Positions 1-5,827 are shown, numbered from the stretch's first letter. The stretch is DNA of 6,017 bases from Gemmatimonadota bacterium (GCA_003222065.1 QHUV01000184.1:1-6017); one strand, 5' to 3'. Made by a program: numbers and translations. The notes: generated by a model not told the origin, from the letters alone.

Positions 1-345
1 GACGCCGCTGTGGGTGCGCACGAGGTTGCGCTCGAACTCGCGTGGGATCGTCAGCACCATCGTCACGTCTCCGGCGAGGAGCCGCTCATTGGCGAGCTCG
101 GGGCTCGCCGACGCGCCGGCGATTCGGAAGTCGCCGGACGCGGCGAAACGCGTCACGAGGCCCCGCGACACGCTCGTGTGATCCTGATCCACCACATACA
201 AGGGCGTGTCGCGAATCTCGAACGTCGCCGCGTTTGCAAGAACAAGAAGTTGAATGAAGGGGATGAGCAGCACCTGGGCGAGCGTCGCCCGGTCGCGCAC
301 GACGTGGAGCACCTCCGTCCAGGCGAGAATGAGCGCGCGTCGCAT
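1..345 (-). CDS. Second ABC-2 type permease, N-terminal part (YbhR type; 3' end outside window)
   Basis: An uninterrupted frame of 115 codons starts at ATG 345-343, overlapping the first permease's stop by one base, and runs off the window edge. It begins MRRALILAWTEVLHVVRDRA, then TLAQVLLIPFIQLLVLANAA (TM1 about 21-41). A periplasmic part follows, FEIRDTPLYVVDQDHTSVSR, and later VTMVLTIPREFERNLVRTHS. This is the same lead-in helix, TM1 and periplasmic domain order as the upstream permease, whose corresponding segment reads IRVAIVDPSPDAS and DGDFANRLARG. Two paralogous ABC-2 permeases in tandem form the heterodimeric channel in YbhS/YbhR-type systems. The remaining TMs are outside the window. 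No long ORF is listed on the minus strand here only because the gene is cut. Confidence 0.88.
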   Translation of the reverse strand, partial: MRRALILAWTEVLHVVRDRATLAQVLLIPFIQLLVLANAATFEIRDTPLYVVDQDHTSVSRGLVTRFAASGDFRIAGASASPELANERLLAGDVTMVLTIPREFERNLVRTHSGV

Positions 346-1448
346 CAGGCCAGGCGAATGCGGAATGACCGCGTCGCCGCGGCGACGAGCACGACCGTCA
401 TGCCAAGCAGGATCAACGTCTGCGGCCAGAGATACTCCAGGCCGACACCCTTCAACATCACACCTCGCGCGATAATGACGAACCACTTTGCTGGTATGGC
501 ATTGGCGATCACGCGCAGCGGCCACGGCATGCTCTCGAGTGGAAAGATGAATCCGGAGAGCAGGATCGTCGGCAGCATCGTGCCCGCCAGCGCGCCGATC
601 ATGGCGACGCGCTGTGACGATGTGCGCGACGAGATGAGAATTCCCAGCGAAAGCGAGGTGAGGATGTATAGCAAACCCTCACCAAGCAATAACAACAAAC
701 TTCCTCGCAGAGGCACGTTGAATATCAGCCGCGCCTCGGCAACCACGAACAGCACGCTGAGAAAGCCAATCACGAGATATGCGAGCACTTTGCCAACAAT
801 GATCTGGAACGGCTTGAGGGGCGAAACGAGCAGGATTTCCATCGTGCCCGTCTCCTTCTCGCGCGTGAGCGAGATCGCCGTCATCAACGCCGAGACGACG
901 GTGAGAACGAATGCGATGAGGCCGGGGACGAACAGATTGGAGCTCGCGCGCGTCGGATTGAAGCGCATTCGTGCCTCGGCCGCGATCCTGACGGTGCCGC
1001 CGCGCGTCGCGACGTCCCGCTCGAAGCCTTGAATCACGCCGAGCGCATAACTCTCCATCGCGCTCCCACTGTTCGGCTCGGAGGCGTCAGCGATGATGAG
1101 AATTCGCACCGGAAGTCCGCGCGCCAGCCGGTTCGCGAAATCTCCGTCCAAGACGACCGCCTCCTGGATCGCTCCGCTCGCAAAGAGGTGGTCGAGGAGC
1201 GTTGGATTCGGAAGCACCCGAACGAGCTTGAACGCGTTCGTCGCCGAAAACCGGTTGCGCAGCTCGAGCGTCGACGCGTCGGGGGAAGGATCGACGATAG
1301 CGACGCGGATGTCAGTGATATCCGTGCGGATGGCATAGCCGAAGAGGACGACCTGCAGGATCGGCATGAAGATCACGACGAGGAGCGTGCGCCGATCGCG
1401 CAGGATGTGTAGTCCTTCCTTGCGGAGCAATCCGGCGAAGGCGCTCAT
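345..1448 (-). CDS. ABC-2 type permease (YbhS type)
   Basis: This is an inner-membrane permease subunit of the exporter, 367 residues. Topology by hydrophobicity: TM1 about 22-41, a large periplasmic domain of about 130 residues (42-173), then five TMs at about 174-195, 216-237, 250-273, 283-305 and 342-358. Family marks are RMRFNPTRASSNLFVPG (160-176) before TM2, the cytoplasmic REKETGTMEILLVSP (196-210) that couples to the ATPases, and LLSGFIFPLESMP (296-308). The N-terminal AFAGLLRKEGLHILRDRRTL is the usual amphipathic lead-in to TM1. Length and architecture match full-length ABC-2 exporters of the YbhS/YbhR/YhhJ kind. ATG is set by the ATGA overlap with the ATPase stop. No clear Shine-Dalgarno is seen, so translational coupling is likely. 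Its TGA overlaps the ATG of the second permease (TGATG, 343-347). The gene looks intact. Confidence 0.92.
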   Translation of the reverse strand: MSAFAGLLRKEGLHILRDRRTLLVVIFMPILQVVLFGYAIRTDITDIRVAIVDPSPDASTLELRNRFSATNAFKLVRVLPNPTLLDHLFASGAIQEAVVLDGDFANRLARGLPVRILIIADASEPNSGSAMESYALGVIQGFERDVATRGGTVRIAAEARMRFNPTRASSNLFVPGLIAFVLTVVSALMTAISLTREKETGTMEILLVSPLKPFQIIVGKVLAYLVIGFLSVLFVVAEARLIFNVPLRGSLLLLLGEGLLYILTSLSLGILISSRTSSQRVAMIGALAGTMLPTILLSGFIFPLESMPWPLRVIANAIPAKWFVIIARGVMLKGVGLEYLWPQTLILLGMTVVLVAAATRSFRIRLA

Positions 1449-2200
1449 GAGGTCTGCGCGGCAGCGGGTCGAGCCAGCTGCACGAACAGCTCGTCGATCG
1501 ACTCGACGCCGAATCGCCGGCGGAGCTCAGCGGGGCTGCCTAACGCCTCGATCCGCCCAGCGACCATGATCGAGATCCGGTCGCAGTACTCCGCCTCGTC
1601 CATGTAGTGAGTGGTCACGAAGACGGTCGTGCCACCCGCCGCCGCTTCGTAAATCAGCTCCCAGAACTGCCGCCGCGTGATTGGGTCGACGCCACTCGTC
1701 GGCTCATCGAGAAACACGATCGACGGCTCGTGCAACAGCGCCACGGAGAAGGCGAGCTTTTGCCGCCAGCCGAGCGGCAGCGACCGCACCTGCGTGTCGG
1801 CCGATTGCTCCAGACCGAGGCGCGACAGCATGCGCGCGGTGCGATCGCGCACTTCGTCCTTCGAGAGATCATAGATGCCGCCGTAGAGACGAATGTTCTC
1901 GCGGACGGTGAGGTCCTCGTATAGCGAGAACTTCTGGCTCATGTAGCCGATGCGCCGTTTGATCCACTCGCTCTCGCTGTAGACGTCATGGCCGGCAACG
2001 CGTGCCGTGCCCGAAGTCGGTGAAAGCAGGCCGGTAAGAATGCGGATTGCCGTCGTCTTGCCGGCGCCGTTCGCGCCAAGAAAACCAAACACCTCACCTG
2101 CCGCCACGTCGAAACTAATTCGATCGACGGCGATGAATGACCCGAACCGACGCGTCAGCTCGTGCGCCTCGATCGCGGCTTGTTGCGGTGTCGCCGTCAC
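1445..2200 (-). CDS. ABC transporter ATP-binding protein (YbhF second-half type, catalytically complete)
   Basis: This is the second nucleotide-binding subunit, 251 residues, single domain. Motifs: Walker A GANGAGKTT (42-50), Q-loop GYMSQKFSLYEDLTVREN with Gln89, an atypical signature LPLGWRQ (141-147) in place of LSGGQ, Walker B IVFLDEP (161-167) with catalytic Glu166, D-loop SGVD (169-172) and switch TTHYMDEA with His198. It therefore carries all catalytic residues but a degenerate signature, the mirror image of its partner. The PLGW signature is, from memory, also present in the second half of E. coli YbhF, so this is a family trait. The start is GTG at 2200, within GTGA, with GGAG 8 nt upstream. 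The stop overlaps the permease ATG (ATGA, 1445-1448). The gene looks intact and depends on the adjacent permeases for membrane attachment. Confidence 0.93.
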   Translation of the reverse strand: MTATPQQAAIEAHELTRRFGSFIAVDRISFDVAAGEVFGFLGANGAGKTTAIRILTGLLSPTSGTARVAGHDVYSESEWIKRRIGYMSQKFSLYEDLTVRENIRLYGGIYDLSKDEVRDRTARMLSRLGLEQSADTQVRSLPLGWRQKLAFSVALLHEPSIVFLDEPTSGVDPITRRQFWELIYEAAAGGTTVFVTTHYMDEAEYCDRISIMVAGRIEALGSPAELRRRFGVESIDELFVQLARPAAAQTS

Positions 2201-3150
2201 GCGGCGCGCTCCGGCTCGCCCATCCGCGCCATGAAACTGTCCTCGATGGTCGGCGCGGTGAGTTTCACCTCGACGTCGGCGAAGCCGCGGCCGCGCAAGT
2301 AGTCGCGCAGCCCGCTCGCGATCGCGTCGGGCATCAACCCATCACGACGGTCCGTGTAGTGCAAGGCATCGCCGAATGGGAACACGGTGCCGGCATTCGC
2401 GTATTCCCGCACGGCGAGGAGCAGCGGATAGCGCTTGCCGGCACGCACCGCGAACAGTGGGCGGCCGAACGATTCGGCGATGCGCGTCGGCGTATCGATG
2501 GCGAGGATGCGGCCGCGTTGAATGAGCGCCACGCGGCCGCAGCGGTTGGCTTCGTCCATGTACGGAGTCGAGACGACAATCGTTAGGCCGGACGCCTTCA
2601 GCCGATCCAGCAGCTCCCAGAACTCGCGGCGCGATACGGCGTCGACACCAGTGGTGGGCTCGTCGAGAAAGAGAATCTCCGGGCGGTGCACGAGCGCGCA
2701 GCAAAGCGCGAGCTTCTGCTTCATCCCGCCGGAGAGCGCGCCAGCCGGGCGGTCCTTGAACGGAGCGAGCTGCTCATAAATCGGCGCGATGAGATCGTAA
2801 TGCTCCTCGACGGACGCGCCGAAGACGGAGGCGAAGAATCGCAGATTCTCCTCCACCGAAAGGTCCGGGTACAGGGAGAAGCGTCCCGGCATGTAGCCGA
2901 CGCGGCGACGCAGATCCCACACGTCGGTCGTGACATCGCGTCCGAGCACCGTCGCGCGGCCCTGATCGGGGAGTATCAACGTTACGAGTATCCGAAACAG
3001 AGTTGTCTTTCCGGCGCCATCCGGCCCAATGAACCCGAACAACTCACCAGGAGGGATCGCCAAGCTGACATTCTCTAGGGCCACGGTAGCGCCGAAACGC
3101 TTCCCGAGGCCATCGATTTCTACTGCATTGGTCGAGGCTAACGTTGGCAT
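2197..3150 (-). CDS. ABC transporter ATP-binding protein (YbhF first-half type, degenerate catalytic site)
   Basis: This is one of two nucleotide-binding subunits driving the ABC-2 exporter. In 317 residues: Walker A GPDGAGKTT (42-50), Q-loop region GYMPGRFSLYPDL (85-97), signature LSGGMKQ (139-145), Walker B ILFLDEP (159-165), D-loop TGVD (167-170) and switch region STPYMDEA (194-201). Two catalytic residues are missing: the Q-loop glutamine is Gly89 and the switch histidine is Pro196. Walker A, Walker B and the signature are intact. An additional C-terminal part of about 85 residues (231-317), ending near TIEDSFMARMGE, resembles the linker domain after the first NBD of E. coli YbhF (my recollection). 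The GPDGAGKTT Walker A variant is also shared with that NBD. The ATG at 3150 is fixed by GAGG 7 nt upstream. The stop overlaps the next gene's GTG (GTGA, 2197-2200), so the two ATPases are translationally coupled and presumably heterodimerise. The gene looks intact. Confidence 0.92.
   Translation of the reverse strand: MPTLASTNAVEIDGLGKRFGATVALENVSLAIPPGELFGFIGPDGAGKTTLFRILVTLILPDQGRATVLGRDVTTDVWDLRRRVGYMPGRFSLYPDLSVEENLRFFASVFGASVEEHYDLIAPIYEQLAPFKDRPAGALSGGMKQKLALCCALVHRPEILFLDEPTTGVDAVSRREFWELLDRLKASGLTIVVSTPYMDEANRCGRVALIQRGRILAIDTPTRIAESFGRPLFAVRAGKRYPLLLAVREYANAGTVFPFGDALHYTDRRDGLMPDAIASGLRDYLRGRGFADVEVKLTAPTIEDSFMARMGEPERAA
2209..2212 (-). promoter_or_regulatory. Ribosome binding site supporting the GTG start of the second ATPase
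   Basis: The minus strand reads GGAG at 2212-2209, followed by 8 nt and the GTG at 2200-2198. It lies within the last codons of the first ATPase gene and supports GTG as the real start of the second. Confidence 0.55.
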
Positions 3151-3209
3151 TCGAGATCCTCACAATTCTTAACCGCAGAGATTCATAACGAGTCCGGTGC
3201 GAAGGGGCC
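3151..3209 (-). promoter_or_regulatory. 59-nt gap with ribosome binding site for the first ATPase gene
   Basis: This is the only real intergenic space inside the efflux operon. On the minus strand it ends GAGGATCTCGA before the ATG, giving a good Shine-Dalgarno (GAGG, 3161-3158) with 7 nt spacing. No convincing hairpin or promoter pair is visible; TATGAAT at about 3189-3183 is a weak -10 look-alike without a clear -35. Having its own strong ribosome site lets the ATPase gene be translated without coupling to the adaptor. Confidence 0.55.
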
Positions 3210-4106
3210 TCAAAAGCGTACGTCCGCCGGCATCCCGATCTTGACGATGCCACCGGGGTTGGGAACACGGATCTTCACGGCGTAGACGAGATCCTTGCGC
3301 TCGTCGCGCGTTTGAATCGGCGTCGGCGTGAACTCCGCTTGTGGGGAAACCCAGCTCACCGTGCCGGCGAGCGAGCGCCGCGCTTTGCCGCCGCTGTCGA
3401 TCGACACGCTCGCCGGCCCGCCGAGCTTCACGCGGGCCAACTGCGTCTCGTTGACATAGGCCCGCAGAATCATCGAGTCGAGATTCGCGATCTTGTACAG
3501 CGGCTGGCCGGGCTGGACAAACTCGCCGCGATCGGTGTAGCGGGCGAGCACGGTGCCGGCGACCGGGCTCGTTATGCGGCTCTTCGCGAGCTGCTGCCCG
3601 ATCTGCGCGAGTCGGGCGTCGGCCGACTTCACCTCCTCGGCGACACTCCGCTGTTGCGCCTCGGCGCCTTGGATCTGCTCGCCGAGAACCTTGTAATCGC
3701 GCTCGGCTTGATCGAGCTGCTGCGCCGTCGCCGCTTGCGCGGCGACCAGACGTTGCACCCGCTCGTAATTGCGGCCGGCGATTTCGTGCTGCACGCGCAA
3801 CGCGTCGAGCTGTTGGCCAACCTCCGTAACGTGAGCGGTTGCCGCGGCGCGCTGTGCAATCAGCTGCCGATGCTGTAAGTCGAGCTGTGTCGTGTCGACG
3901 ACACCAACGATCTGCCCCAAGACCAGCGATTGACCCTCATCCGCATTGAACCAGAGCAGCTGTCCGTTTGTCTCGGCGGAGACGACGACTTCCGTCGTCT
4001 CGAAGTTGCCGTAGGCATCGGGCTGATCCTTATCCCGGCAAGCCGAGAGAAGGAGGACGACGAGCGCGACCAGCGGAGGCAGGACGCGATAAAGGCGGGG
4101 CGGCAT
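3210..4106 (-). CDS. HlyD/YbhG-type periplasmic adaptor (membrane fusion) lipoprotein
   Basis: The adaptor bridges the inner-membrane ABC permeases and the TolC-like channel. The 298-residue protein has a lipoprotein signal peptide: R4 and R7, a hydrophobic stretch to L20, and lipobox LSAC at 20-23, so Cys23 would be lipidated. Residues 42-71 (SAETNGQLLWFNADEGQSLV and on) form the first half of the lipoyl/barrel-sandwich domain, 75-175 a Gln/Ala/Glu-rich coiled-coil hairpin, and SRITSPVAGTV (177-187) the second lipoyl half. A beta-barrel follows, with SPQAEFTPTPIQTRDERKDL (254-272) and the terminal GMPADVRF. The SPxAEFTPxxxxTxDxRxDLVY pattern is the one I recall in E. coli YbhG, where the N-terminus is a plain membrane anchor instead of a lipobox. 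The start is supported by GGAG at 4118-4115, 8 nt before the ATG, and by the TGATG junction with the preceding gene. The gene looks intact. Confidence 0.9.
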   Translation of the reverse strand: MPPRLYRVLPPLVALVVLLLSACRDKDQPDAYGNFETTEVVVSAETNGQLLWFNADEGQSLVLGQIVGVVDTTQLDLQHRQLIAQRAAATAHVTEVGQQLDALRVQHEIAGRNYERVQRLVAAQAATAQQLDQAERDYKVLGEQIQGAEAQQRSVAEEVKSADARLAQIGQQLAKSRITSPVAGTVLARYTDRGEFVQPGQPLYKIANLDSMILRAYVNETQLARVKLGGPASVSIDSGGKARRSLAGTVSWVSPQAEFTPTPIQTRDERKDLVYAVKIRVPNPGGIVKIGMPADVRF

Positions 4107-5164
4107 CAGCGGAGCTCCAAGCCTATGGTCGTGAGATAGTGGGCGCGCGCTTGCGCGAGCTCGACGTCGTGCCCCACGCGTGTTAGGCGCGCGGCAAGGA
4201 CGTCGTTGCGCCGGTCCACGTACTCGGCGGCCGTCACGACCGCTTCGTCGTACCGGCGACGTGTCTCCTGCTCGATGCGCTCACGGAGCGCGATGATCGC
4301 ATCGTCGGTGCGGAGCGATGCCGTTAGGCGATCGATGTCCGCGAGCTGTCGCTCGATGCTGCGCTGGGTGGCGGCGGTGAACGCGTCCTCGTCCGTCGAG
4401 ATGATCTCTCGCTGTACGGCAAGCACCTCGCGGTCTCGATCGGCGGAGCCCCAGGTCCATGGCGCCCACTGTATCTGCACGCCCGCGAGCCAGTAGCTGT
4501 TGAAGCTGTTGTCCAGAAAGTCGAGGCCTGGTTTGCCGTAGCCGACGCGCCCGAACGCGGACACGCGCGGCCGGGTTTGCGCGGTAACGACGCGCTCCTG
4601 CGCCGCGAGCTGCTCGCGTGTACGCGCGAACTGTGCGTACTCGGGGCGCGTGCGTGGCAGCGACGCGCGCGCGGCAGTGACGGCGGCGCCCAGATCGGGA
4701 AGCGCCAGAGTGTCGCCAGCTCCGATCCGCAAACCGGTGAGCGCGCCCAGCACAGCCAGCGATGCGCTGCGCGTGGCGCCGAGATCGTCGCGATCCTGAC
4801 GGCGCCGCAGCAACTCGGCTTCGATCGTTGCCGGCTCGCTTCGCAGCGCCGTGCCTTCGCGCACACGCGCCTGGGCGACGCGCAGCTGCGTCTCGAGGTC
4901 GGAGATAGCGGCGGTGAGCTCACCAGCCCGTGCTTCGGCGAGCGCGGCGGAGAAGAAGGCGTCGTTGACGTCGTTGCGAAGCGCATACACTGTCGTGCGC
5001 ACCCGTGCCTCGGCGGTAGCGAGGCTTGCTCGCTCGACGTCGCGACGTGGACCGAGCGTCGGATCGTACAACCGCTGTTGCGCCAACAGGTGTGCGTCGT
5101 AGGTGTCGTGCGGCGGCCCCGGCACGGTCACGTTAGGCAGGCGGAGCTCGTAGAGAGCCGGCAA
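4106..5164 (-). CDS. TolC-family outer membrane efflux protein, 5' part missing or frameshifted
   Basis: This is the outer-membrane channel of the tripartite pump, normally a trimer of long periplasmic helices with a beta-barrel. The open frame from a TTG at 5164 gives about 352 residues; intact relatives have about 420-480 with a signal peptide. Seen in order: a strand region LPNVTVPGPPHDTYDAHLLA then QQRLYDP (9-35), which usually sits after the first long helix; coiled helices rich in A, R and E (42-147); a loop (148-165); the start of the second outer-membrane factor repeat (170-198); the strand RPRVSAFGRVGYGKPGLDF with DNSFNSYWLAGVQIQWAPW after it (198-236); and a final long helix pair (240-352). 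The first 60-80 residues of the mature domain (the LTLxEAIxxALxxN helix) are absent, and no signal peptide is in this frame. The stop overlaps the adaptor ATG (TGATG at 4104-4108). Family assignment is strong. The TTG start is only the frame limit, and the gene as written is likely broken. Confidence 0.8.
   Translation of the reverse strand: MPALYELRLPNVTVPGPPHDTYDAHLLAQQRLYDPTLGPRRDVERASLATAEARVRTTVYALRNDVNDAFFSAALAEARAGELTAAISDLETQLRVAQARVREGTALRSEPATIEAELLRRRQDRDDLGATRSASLAVLGALTGLRIGAGDTLALPDLGAAVTAARASLPRTRPEYAQFARTREQLAAQERVVTAQTRPRVSAFGRVGYGKPGLDFLDNSFNSYWLAGVQIQWAPWTWGSADRDREVLAVQREIISTDEDAFTAATQRSIERQLADIDRLTASLRTDDAIIALRERIEQETRRRYDEAVVTAAEYVDRRNDVLAARLTRVGHDVELAQARAHYLTTIGLELR
4323..4329. 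repeat. GTTAGGC heptamer (one of five in the window)
   Basis: GTTAGGC or its complement GCCTAAC occurs at 1538-1544, 2582-2588, 4182-4188, 4323-4329 and 5132-5138. Four of the five extend to CGTTAGGC/GCCTAACG. All lie inside coding sequence and use codons that are otherwise uncommon at this GC content (CTA or TTA leucine in four cases). Its role is unknown; a DNA-uptake, modification or polarity motif is possible, as is chance. Confidence 0.35.
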
Positions 5165-5207
5165 GCGGAAGCAGGACGAGGGCGAGGACGCCGGCGCGCA
5201 CGGTCAT
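5133..5207 (-). pseudogene. Signal-peptide start of the TolC-like gene, out of frame with its body
   Basis: An ATG at 5207-5205 overlaps the tetR stop as ATGA and opens a 24-codon frame, MTVRAGVLALVLLPLAGSLR followed by APPA, closed by TAA at 5135-5133. It has a short positive N-region (R4), a hydrophobic core (V7-L15) and a plausible signal peptidase I site after L-R-A. That is what the start of an outer-membrane TolC-family protein should look like. The body of the protein continues in another frame: a +1 shift between about 5164 and 5135 would be needed to join them. No recognisable Shine-Dalgarno precedes the ATG, so translation would rely on coupling to tetR. I read this as the true 5' end of the tolC-like gene, separated from its body by an indel or deletion. 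Confidence 0.65.
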
Positions 5208-5803
5208 GGGCGGAGTGCTTGAAGGAAGAACGCCGGAAGGTCCCGCTTTCGGCGGGCGATGAGACGCTCAAACTCCTCATCGTCCAGGTGCAACACGGCC
5301 TGGACCATCGGTCTAGCAGCGAAAGGAAAGATGCACAGCGAGAGCAAGTTGAGAATGAACTGATCGGGAGCGATCGGCCGCATCCGGCCGTCACGCACGC
5401 GGGCGCGAATCTGCCGGCCAATGGCGTCGAAGACGCGCGGCGCGAGCTCGTCGATGGACACGCCGGTCAAGGCGATGAGCTGCTTGGCGCGGTCTGGATT
5501 GTGGGTGAGCTCGGAGATGATGTACCCGGGGAGGTACGGATGCCCGAGGAGCACATCGAGCTCGATCTCGATGACGCGTTCTACCTTTGTCTCCAGCTCA
5601 TAGTCGGACGAGAGCGTGGCGATGACTGGCGGCATGAGCTTCGCCGCGGCGCGACTGAAAACGGCGGCGGCGAGACGTTCCTTGGTGCGGAAGTAGTAGT
5701 GGAGGAGCGCCTTGTTGACGCCCGCTTCATCGGCGATTTCCCGCCCGTTCAAACAGATGATGGGCAAAACGTCAATGGGGTGAGAGAGCGCGGGCTCTCT
5801 CAC
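5204..5803 (-). CDS. TetR/AcrR-family transcriptional regulator, N-terminally truncated
   Basis: TetR proteins are dimeric repressors with an N-terminal three-helix DNA-binding domain and a C-terminal ligand-binding core. The frame gives REIADEAGVNKALLHYYF at about residues 21-38, then RTKERL: helices 2 and 3 of the HTH and the start of helix 4, a textbook TetR signature. The rest, about 155 residues, is a helical core containing HPYLPGYIISEL near residue 90, comparable to regulators beside YbhG-type efflux operons such as E. coli CecR. Helix 1, normally some 25-30 residues before REIA, is absent. The preceding codons read MREPALSHPIDVLPIICLNG and are translated from the msrA terminator hairpin. 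The GTG at 5803 lies inside the stem, so it is only the frame limit and not a credible start. The stop TGA overlaps the ATG of the tolC-like gene (ATGA at 5204-5207), marking it as the first gene of the efflux operon. It is probably a non-functional remnant, or the assembly has lost bases here. The family call is firm; function as an intact regulator is doubtful. Confidence 0.8.
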   Translation of the reverse strand: MREPALSHPIDVLPIICLNGREIADEAGVNKALLHYYFRTKERLAAAVFSRAAAKLMPPVIATLSSDYELETKVERVIEIELDVLLGHPYLPGYIISELTHNPDRAKQLIALTGVSIDELAPRVFDAIGRQIRARVRDGRMRPIAPDQFILNLLSLCIFPFAARPMVQAVLHLDDEEFERLIARRKRDLPAFFLQALRP

Positions 5804-5812
5804 CCCATCGAC
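5771..5812 (-). terminator. Hairpin terminator of msrA
   Basis: Arms at 5775-5789 and 5794-5808 are perfect 15-bp inverted repeats (ATGGGGTGAGAGAGC on the plus strand and its reverse complement) around a GCGG loop. Beyond one mismatch (5774/5809) three more pairs form (5771-5773 with 5810-5812). On the minus strand the stem is followed by GTTTTGCCC, a short U tract. It begins about 15 nt after the msrA stop, as expected for an intrinsic terminator, although four U residues is a weak tract. It overlaps the apparent start of the tetR reading frame, which is abnormal. A TetR operator is a less likely alternative given the length and the perfect hairpin geometry. Confidence 0.75.
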
Positions 5813-5827
5813 ACTTCGTCCGGCCCG

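Noticed and set aside
10..1032. 340-codon open frame on the plus strand
   Set aside because: It lies antisense to two recognisable ABC-2 permeases, is Arg-rich and low in hydrophobic order, and has no domain signal. It is a mirror of codon bias in a GC-rich coding strand.
3312..3878. 188-codon plus-strand frame antisense to the adaptor
   Set aside because: It is the shadow of the coiled-coil codons of the HlyD-type gene, with no start context or recognisable family.
3210..4106. Adaptor of a type I (hemolysin-like) secretion system
   Set aside because: The partners here are ABC-2 permeases with separate ATPases, not a fused type I exporter, and the C-terminal SPxAEFTP pattern points to the YbhG type.
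5162..5164. TTG as the start of the TolC-like protein
   Set aside because: It gives no signal peptide, which an outer-membrane protein requires. The ATG at 5207, overlapping the tetR stop, is the better original start, in another frame.
5128..5421. 97-codon minus-strand frame antiparallel in phase to tetR end and tolC start
   Set aside because: It is Ser/Arg/Cys-rich translation of the tetR codons in another phase, with no family resemblance. It does not supply the missing TolC helix.
5801..5803. GTG as the start of tetR
   Set aside because: It sits within the terminator stem, has no Shine-Dalgarno, and the first 20 residues it adds bear no relation to a TetR N-terminus.
5771..5812. Inverted repeat as a CRISPR unit, IS end or attachment site
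   Set aside because: It is a single copy with a 4-nt loop, without spacer series, transposase or target duplication nearby, and it lies right after a gene stop as terminators do.
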